The translations under genes and the position numbers were made by a program. From Campylobacterota bacterium (GTDB taxonomy: Bacteria; Campylobacterota; Campylobacteria; Campylobacterales; Sulfurimonadaceae): a stretch of DNA of 46,546 bases. Below are positions 40,103-46,546 of the stretch, piece after piece. How positions within the stretch are numbered: position 1 is the stretch's first letter; each line of letters opens with the position of its first letter. The notes under the pieces are model-generated. The model was not told where the DNA came from. It made no database searches and saw only the letters and a list, made by a program, of their open reading frames with translations. The DNA lies in NCBI GenBank assembly GCA_013607635.1, contig VCAY01000009.1:1-46546 (forward strand). The letters run 5' to 3'.

Positions 40103-41491
40103 CTAAAAAGCTGAAGAGTCAAGAATATTCATACTCTCTAGCTTAAAAAGCATCGAGGCTTTGGGGTCAAAATCATCGAGCTCTTTTCCAAGCTCAAGTG
40201 TACTAAACACCGGTTTGGCAACGATATATCTACCCTCTTTTTCACCCTTTTTTGTTTTTACACCCCAAACATTTTGAAAAATCACCACCTGATCATTAAA
40301 AGTACCCACATACAAAGCAATATGTCCAGGTTTATAAAGAAGTGTACTAAAAGGTTTAGCCTGCTGTTTAATAATCTGTAGTTTTTGTGCATCACGCATC
40401 CCTTTAAGTGAGATCACTTTACCCACTTTACTTTGAGAGGACGAGTTTCTTGGTAACCACAATCCAAAAGGGGTAAAAAAATCGCGCAGTGTCGCAGAGC
40501 AATCACGTTGCTCATAGATACCGCCCCAACCGTACCTTCCTTTTTGCAACTCCCCAAGCACAGCATCTATACTCTTTTTTTCAAACTTCAAAAGGTGTGA
40601 TGAAGCGATCTTTTTAGATATGGCTGATCGATTATAGTATGGCTTATCCGCTTTATCTGCACTCACAGTTAGAACATAGTAGTTCTTTGCATCTTCATCG
40701 ATGAGTGGCAATACCATCCCCACTCTTGAATCAAAAAGATAATGCCCCTGTGCATCATTGATCGCTACACCATCTTTGAGTAAAAACACCTGTTTTGCCT
40801 TTTGCCAAATGTCGGTATATTTTTCATCAATGTAAGCGATATCTCTGCTTTTAAGCCATCCAAAACCAAAACTTGTCTCTACAAATACCCATTTTTTATC
40901 TGCTGAGTAGTGCGAGACAAACAGGGGCTTGTTCGCAGCGATCAAAGAGTTTTGCAAATAATCAAACGGATACCCCTCTCCAGCTTTTTTTGGATCGAGA
41001 AATAGAGGTTCATCTGTTGGCATAGCACGAAGATTGAGCGTTTTGAGTGTGATAGCGTTTTTATTGATAGTTCCGTAGCGTGAAAGGTTGCAGTTTTGTT
41101 TTTGTGAACGAAAAAAATCTTCCTCCAACGCTTGTAGTGTCATTGAGTAGCTGTTATTGGCATCAAAACTCTCAAATGCCCACATCGCTTCATCTGGGTC
41201 TATAGATATCTTTTGCAGATTCCAAACCCTAAAATAATCTTGAACAAAAGAATCAATATCCCCAATAGAGTGAGCATCTTGAAAAAAACTATAGGCAAAA
41301 GCCTCTTGGGGCAACTCCTCTAAGTCTCTAAGAGTCTTAGGTGCAGTTTTTTTTGTAAGCTTTTGTTGTGTAAGCGGCTCTTTAGATGCACAACCAACAA
41401 GCAACAAACAACACAAAGCAATACTAAAAGGTTTCAAGATCACACCCTTTTTATTGGTATCAATCAACATCCCCAAATCTTCCGACAACAC
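40103..41491 (-). CDS. SH3 domain / NlpC-P60 family lipoprotein
   Basis: Lipobox LLLVGCASK; GRYGWGGIYEQRDCSATLRDFFTPFG and KPGHIALYVG motifs; probable GTG start at 41443. Confidence 0.8.
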   Translation of the reverse strand: MLSEDLGMLIDTNKKGVILKPFSIALCCLLLVGCASKEPLTQQKLTKKTAPKTLRDLEELPQEAFAYSFFQDAHSIGDIDSFVQDYFRVWNLQKISIDPDEAMWAFESFDANNSYSMTLQALEEDFFRSQKQNCNLSRYGTINKNAITLKTLNLRAMPTDEPLFLDPKKAGEGYPFDYLQNSLIAANKPLFVSHYSADKKWVFVETSFGFGWLKSRDIAYIDEKYTDIWQKAKQVFLLKDGVAINDAQGHYLFDSRVGMVLPLIDEDAKNYYVLTVSADKADKPYYNRSAISKKIASSHLLKFEKKSIDAVLGELQKGRYGWGGIYEQRDCSATLRDFFTPFGLWLPRNSSSQSKVGKVISLKGMRDAQKLQIIKQQAKPFSTLLYKPGHIALYVGTFNDQVVIFQNVWGVKTKKGEKEGRYIVAKPVFSTLELGKELDDFDPKASMLFKLESMNILDSSAF

Positions 41492-42122
41492 GACCGATCA
41501 CTTCAATCTCATTTTCAGAGAGTGTTTGTGTATTGTAAACAGAATTGTCCGAGATCACATCGATCATCCCATCGATCCTTTTTTGGATCCTTTTGATAAA
41601 AAGTCCCGCTTCGGTTCTGATGGTGAAAATGCCCCCGCGATTGATATCTGTTTTACTGCGATTGATAAATACAATATCGTTATAGCTAAAAGTTGGCTCC
41701 ATCGAATCACCGCTAACATTGATCGCTTCAATATTTTTAAGTTCTCGCTCCCCTCCAAGCATAAAAACAAACTGTGAAGGCAACTCCAACTCCTCGATCT
41801 CCTCAAATTCATTCTCACTTCCGCCACCGGCACTCGCATTAATATCATTAAAATAGCGGATCATATAGTTGTTTGTTGCTTGAACCAAACTCTCCGGTGA
41901 CTGTCCATATAGCAGCCAGTTGATCGAAATACTGCGACTTGCACAAAAATCCAACAGCTCCGCAAAAGGCACCTTTTCCCTTTTTTTCATTGTAGCAAAG
42001 TTCATCTGTGAAATCCCAAGCACTTCCGCCACATCTTTATCAAACACTTTTTTGGGTGCAAACTCAGGTGAGAGTATACTTTTTATCTCTTCAACAATCT
42101 CAGAAAACTTATTCATAACCAA
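41460..42122 (-). CDS. CI/LexA-like regulator with S24 peptidase domain
   Basis: N-terminal HTH (VAEVLGISQMNFATMKKREKVPF), S24 SGDSMEPTFSYNDIVFI and FIKRIQKR. Confidence 0.85.
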   Translation of the reverse strand: MVMNKFSEIVEEIKSILSPEFAPKKVFDKDVAEVLGISQMNFATMKKREKVPFAELLDFCASRSISINWLLYGQSPESLVQATNNYMIRYFNDINASAGGGSENEFEEIEELELPSQFVFMLGGERELKNIEAINVSGDSMEPTFSYNDIVFINRSKTDINRGGIFTIRTEAGLFIKRIQKRIDGMIDVISDNSVYNTQTLSENEIEVIGRVVGRFGDVD

Positions 42123-42159
42123 CCCCTTTTTGAACTTATACCAAAGGCAAATCTTTGCA

Positions 42160-42177
42160 GGACTAACTGGTTAATCC
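42160..42177. promoter_or_regulatory. operator candidate upstream of the S24 regulator
   Basis: GGACTAAC-TG-GTTAATCC dyad with one mismatched pair; a second dyad GCAAA-TC-TTTGC at 42147-42158. Confidence 0.45.
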
Positions 42178-42261
42178 AAAAAGATTTAACGTAGCAAATG
42201 ATAGCATATCTTTTGTGGCATGGAAATTTTTAGATCTTGACAATAAGAGCAACAAGAGCTC

Positions 42262-43611
42262 TTACTTATACGCCTCTTTTAAAGAGTCAGCTATCAAAAA
42301 CGCCAACTCTAACGACTGGTCTGCATTTAAACGAGGGTCACAATGTGTGTGGTAACGGGAGCTTAAGTCCTCCTCAGTGACAGTAAAAGTACCACCGATA
42401 CACTCTGTTACATTTTTACCTGTCATCTCAAGGTGCACACCACCGGCATGTGTACCTTCAGCTTTATGTACTTGGAAGAACTGCTTCATTTCACTTAAAA
42501 TCGCATCGACAGGGCGTGTTTTGTAGTTATTTGATGATTTGATGGTGTTTCCATGCATAGGATCACACGACCACACCACTTGAAGCCCCTCTTTCTCGAT
42601 CGCACGAATAAGCGGTGGCAAACCATCTGCAACTTTATCTGCACCCATACGAACGATGATGTTTAGGCGACCTGCTTCATTGTCAGGATTGAGCGCATTG
42701 GCAAGTTTGACAAGCTCATCAGGGTCCATCGAAGGTCCTGCTTTGATACCGATAGGGTTTTTGATCCCTCGCATATACTCTACATGTGCACCGTCAAGCT
42801 GACGAGTTCTATCTCCGATCCATACCATGTGCGCCGCAACATTGTACCAATCACCCGTGATTGAGTCTTTTCTGCTAAATGCCTCTTCATAAGGCAGCAG
42901 CAGTGCTTCATGCGATGTGTAAAAATCTGTCTCTCGCAACGTTCTGTAACTTTTTGATGTCACACCACACGCTTCCATAAACTGCAAAGATCGCTCAATA
43001 TCATCGGCAAGTTTTTCATACTTCTGTGTCGCTTCACCCTGATGTGCAAAATCTAAAGTCCATTTATGTACCTGATGCAGATCAGCCAAACCACCTGAAG
43101 CAAAAGCACGAAGAAGGTTTTGTGTCGCTGCTGCTTGGTTGTACGCTCTTATCATTCGCTCTGGGTCTGGAACACGCGCCTCTTTGGAAAACTCAACCGA
43201 GTTGATGATATCACCACGGTAAGAATCAAGCGTGATATCTCCTTGTGTTTCAACATCGCTGGAGCGTGGTTTTGCAAACTGTCCACCGAGTCTTCCAACT
43301 TTGACCACAGGCAATCCTCCGGCATACGTCATCACCACTGCCATTTGCATAAGTGCTTTAAAAGTATCACGAATGTTATCTGCATGAAACTCGCTAAAAC
43401 TCTCAGCACAATCTCCACCTTGAAGCAAAAAAGCCCTCCCGTTTGCAACATTTGCAAGCTGTTCTTTAAGTGAGCGAACCTCACCCGCAAAAACAAGTGG
43501 CGGATAGTTTTTTAACTCCGACAAAACACCCTGCAATTTTGCTTGATCAGGGTAAGTTGGCTGTTGTAAAATCGGTTTTTCTCTCCAGCTTGATGGACTC
43601 CATTGACTCAT
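42262..43611 (-). CDS. class II 3-deoxy-7-phosphoheptulonate (DAHP) synthase
   Basis: [41 protein letters not shown]. Confidence 0.95.
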   Translation of the reverse strand: MSQWSPSSWREKPILQQPTYPDQAKLQGVLSELKNYPPLVFAGEVRSLKEQLANVANGRAFLLQGGDCAESFSEFHADNIRDTFKALMQMAVVMTYAGGLPVVKVGRLGGQFAKPRSSDVETQGDITLDSYRGDIINSVEFSKEARVPDPERMIRAYNQAAATQNLLRAFASGGLADLHQVHKWTLDFAHQGEATQKYEKLADDIERSLQFMEACGVTSKSYRTLRETDFYTSHEALLLPYEEAFSRKDSITGDWYNVAAHMVWIGDRTRQLDGAHVEYMRGIKNPIGIKAGPSMDPDELVKLANALNPDNEAGRLNIIVRMGADKVADGLPPLIRAIEKEGLQVVWSCDPMHGNTIKSSNNYKTRPVDAILSEMKQFFQVHKAEGTHAGGVHLEMTGKNVTECIGGTFTVTEEDLSSRYHTHCDPRLNADQSLELAFLIADSLKEAYK

Positions 43612-43788
43612 AATCTAGACCTTAAATAGTAAAATTTCGGGAATTTTACCAAAAATATGATTAAATTAAGTATACAAGCTTTTTTTATGTTAAGCTCTTG
43701 TATAATCGCACTAAGATTTAGGGGGTATTGTTTTGATAAAAGAAGATATTAAATCGTTGCTAACAATGAATATGGAAATAATATAACT

Positions 43789-44436
43789 ATGGATATCAAC
43801 TACTTTGACATTATTGCTGGCATCATCATCCTTTTGTTAGGGCTTAAAGGGATTATCAATGGTTTTTTTAAAGAGATTTTCGGTCTTATAGGGATCATTG
43901 GAGGGATTTTTGTTGCCTCAAGAGTTGGAGATGCAGTTGGAAAACATCTCAGTGATCTCATCTTTCACTTTTCAAACAGTTCTGCCGTTAGTTTTACAGG
44001 TTTCTTAGTCTCACTGGCACTATTTTGGATACTTATGATAACTATTGGAATAATTTTTCAAAAACTCAGTAAGCTTAGTGGTCTTGGAGCTATGGATAAA
44101 GTACTTGGCTTTTTTATAGGTTCTGGTAAGTTCTTTTTGATTGCTGCGGTCATTATTTTTGCTATTAGCAATGTAAAATCACTCAAACCTACTGTTGATG
44201 AGGCGATGCAAAACAGTATACTCTACCCTATTTTCGTTACTACTGGAGGGTTTATTATGAAGATTGACCCTGTTGAAAAAACTGTAGCGATAGAGCAACA
44301 AATCGATGCGGTTTCAAAGGGTATTGATACAACGACCAAAGAGATTGTCAACAAAACCATCAAAGAGAAAATCAACAAGACTGATCAAACAATTTCCAAT
44401 GCGCTACCAAAAGAAAAACATACAACAAACGAGTAA
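43789..44436 (+). CDS. cvpA: CvpA family membrane protein
   Basis: FDIIAGIIILLLGLKGIINGFFKEIFGLIGIIGGIFVASRVGD. Confidence 0.85.
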   Translation: MDINYFDIIAGIIILLLGLKGIINGFFKEIFGLIGIIGGIFVASRVGDAVGKHLSDLIFHFSNSSAVSFTGFLVSLALFWILMITIGIIFQKLSKLSGLGAMDKVLGFFIGSGKFFLIAAVIIFAISNVKSLKPTVDEAMQNSILYPIFVTTGGFIMKIDPVEKTVAIEQQIDAVSKGIDTTTKEIVNKTIKEKINKTDQTISNALPKEKHTTNE

Positions 44437-44441
44437 AAACG

Positions 44442-44936
44442 ATGTCGATAGATACAAATTTTCAAGACAGAACCATAGAATATAGCCAGCTACTTGATGA
44501 TTTTAAAGCGCTGATCAAAAAAAACAATCTTAAATTTACGATCCAGCGTGAAGTGATTTTAGAAACACTTTACAACTCAGATGAGCACCTCACACCAGAG
44601 GAGTTGCACAGAGTTATCCAGGAAAAATACCCTGAATTAAAAACAGGTATTGCAACAGTGTATCGTACACTTTCACTCTTGGAAGACTCCAACATTGTAA
44701 CATCGCTCTCTTTTGGTGCTGCCGGTAAAAAGTATGAACTTGGAGCAAAAGATCACCACGATCACCTTATATGTACTGCGTGTGGTAAAATCACCGAATT
44801 TGTTGATGAGCAGATCGAAAAGCGTCAACACTCCATTACTAAAGAGCTCGGATTTAAAATGGTAGATCACTCGATGCAAATATATGGTCTATGTAAAGAG
44901 TGCCAAGCAAACACAATTAAACTAAAAGGAAGATGA
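44442..44936 (+). CDS. fur: Fur family transcriptional regulator
   Basis: TIQREVILETLYNSDEHLTPEEL, GIATVYRTLSLLE, DHHDHLICTACGKI. Confidence 0.92.
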   Translation: MSIDTNFQDRTIEYSQLLDDFKALIKKNNLKFTIQREVILETLYNSDEHLTPEELHRVIQEKYPELKTGIATVYRTLSLLEDSNIVTSLSFGAAGKKYELGAKDHHDHLICTACGKITEFVDEQIEKRQHSITKELGFKMVDHSMQIYGLCKECQANTIKLKGR

Positions 44937-46457
44937 TTGATTTTTGATAATAAACTGATACAACAAAGAATAGAGAAAGCAAAACTTCTTAAAGAGTATG
45001 GTTTTAACCCTTATGCAAACAATTCTCAAAGAAACACAACGGTGGAGAAGTATATCAACGTCAATGGTGATATCTTTGAAAAAGAGAACAAACGCGATGC
45101 AAATCGCCACTACATCGTAAGCGGTCGCATCAAGTTTCTTCGTATCATGGGGAAAGCCTCTTTTGCCAAAATCGAAGATGAAAGCGGTATGTTGCAAGTT
45201 TATATTGCAAGAGACAACCTTCCGGAAGGTTTTTATAACAATATATTCAAAAAGAACATCGAAGTTGGTGATATTATCGAGGTGGGTGGCTACCCATTTG
45301 TTACGGGAAAAGGTGAACTTTCGTTACACGTAGATGATCTAAAGCTCCTAACAAAAGCTATCGCTCCACTTCCTGAGAAGTTTCACGGTATCACCGACAA
45401 AGAGGTACGCTATCGAAAACGCTACCTTGATCTTATTATGAACTCAGAAGTCAGACGCACATTTGCTATACGCTCCCGTGTGATCTCACTCACTCGAAGA
45501 TTTTTTGAAGAAAAAGGTTTCTTGGAAGTTGAAACACCGATGATGCACCCCATCGCCGGAGGAGCAAATGCAAAACCGTTTGTCACCCACCATAATGCAC
45601 TTGGAGTTGACAGATACCTTAGAATCGCACCGGAGCTTTACCTCAAACGCTTGATTGTCGGTGGTTTTGAAGCGGTTTTTGAGATCAACAGGAACTTCAG
45701 AAATGAGGGGATGGATGCTACACACAACCCTGAATTTACTTCGATTGAGTTTTACTGGGCATACAAAACATATAAAGACCTCATTGAGATCACCAAAGAG
45801 TATTTTCATTACCTTTTTAATCATCTTGATCTACCAACACTCCTTCCGTATGGCGATATGGAAGTAAACTTTGGGAACTTCCGTGAGATACCCCTTATCA
45901 AATCACTCTCAGAGATTGGCGGTGTTCCTGAAGATATTGTCTGTGACAAAGGGAAGATTTTGGAATATCTGCGTTCGAATAATCTTGAAGCAAATGAAGC
46001 GATGAACCTTGGTCAGCTTCAAGGGGAGCTTTTTGATGCGTTTGTTGAAGCAAAATTGATCGATCCAACTTTTATTACAGAGTATCCTGTCGAGATCTCT
46101 CCACTTGCAAGAAGAAGTGACGATAATCCGGCTATCACTGAGCGATTTGAGCTTTTCATTGCCGGTCGTGAGATCGCCAATGCGTTTAGTGAACTGAATG
46201 ATCCTGTAGATCAGCTAGAGCGTTTTGAAGCGCAGATGGATGCCAAAGCGTGTGGTGATGATGAAGCACATGAGATGGATAGTGACTTCGTTGAAGCGCT
46301 CAGTTACGGGATGGCTCCAACAGCCGGCCAAGGGATAGGGATCGACAGACTTGTGATGCTGCTTACCAATGAGCACAGCATCAGAGATGTATTGCTTTTC
46401 CCTGCTATGAAACCGTTACCGCAACAATGCGATAACAGTAATGAGGAGAATGCTTAA
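44937..46457 (+). CDS. lysS: lysyl-tRNA synthetase class II
   Basis: [54 protein letters not shown] start. Confidence 0.96.
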   Translation: MIFDNKLIQQRIEKAKLLKEYGFNPYANNSQRNTTVEKYINVNGDIFEKENKRDANRHYIVSGRIKFLRIMGKASFAKIEDESGMLQVYIARDNLPEGFYNNIFKKNIEVGDIIEVGGYPFVTGKGELSLHVDDLKLLTKAIAPLPEKFHGITDKEVRYRKRYLDLIMNSEVRRTFAIRSRVISLTRRFFEEKGFLEVETPMMHPIAGGANAKPFVTHHNALGVDRYLRIAPELYLKRLIVGGFEAVFEINRNFRNEGMDATHNPEFTSIEFYWAYKTYKDLIEITKEYFHYLFNHLDLPTLLPYGDMEVNFGNFREIPLIKSLSEIGGVPEDIVCDKGKILEYLRSNNLEANEAMNLGQLQGELFDAFVEAKLIDPTFITEYPVEISPLARRSDDNPAITERFELFIAGREIANAFSELNDPVDQLERFEAQMDAKACGDDEAHEMDSDFVEALSYGMAPTAGQGIGIDRLVMLLTNEHSIRDVLLFPAMKPLPQQCDNSNEENA

Positions 46458-46546
46458 AATTCTCCGTTTGCACCATCACGGATCAATGTCTCCATAGTGT
46501 CTTTAACTTTTAATGCTACTTCTAGCATTTCAGGAGGAAGTTTTTT
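46454..46546 (-). CDS. partial CDS, C-terminus only, runs off the window
   Basis: Minus-strand frame [30 protein letters not shown]-stop, sharing TTAA with the lysS stop. Confidence 0.5.
   Translation of the reverse strand, partial: KKLPPEMLEVALKVKDTMETLIRDGANGEF

Noticed and set aside
42245-42263. AAGAGC...GCTCTT inverted repeat at the 3' end of the DAHP synthase gene as a terminator
   Set aside because: Short stem and no U run following on the minus strand; too weak to call.

Overview
The window looks like chromosome of a Campylobacterota (epsilonproteobacterial, Sulfurimonas-like) bacterium; that assignment is an inference from gene content and order. Left part (minus strand): a complete napAGHBFLD-type periplasmic nitrate reductase operon with no napC. 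Upstream of napA are an FNR-type dyad, a PilJ-type sensor without an output domain, and a Crp/Fnr regulator. Middle: MidA-like methyltransferase, TolC-like protein, argD, a molybdopterin oxidoreductase, an HlyD-like adaptor, a CheV-like protein, the Na+-pumping oxaloacetate decarboxylase operon (oadGAB), htpG and an ABC-F ATPase. Right part: thiI, nadK, aspS, two different adenylate kinases, a CinA/MoaB-like protein, a DUF6166-HTH/RHH pair, an ankyrin protein, dapD, an NlpC/P60-SH3 lipoprotein, an S24/CI-type regulator, class II DAHP synthase, cvpA, fur and lysS. The most unusual region is a visibly AT-rich five-gene block at about 24.63-30.53 kb. It encodes exported lipoproteins and proteases: a bactofilin-like beta-repeat plus cationic segment plus papain/C39-like peptidase (frameshifted at an A6 tract), two beta-propeller-like lipoproteins joined by a 38-bp repeat, a stand-alone subtilase-propeptide-like protein, and a subtilisin-family lipoprotein that lacks its own propeptide. 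The block appears to interrupt a small membrane-protein gene whose two halves remain on either side. It is the best candidate here for an undescribed system. No searches were run; family calls are from motif recognition.
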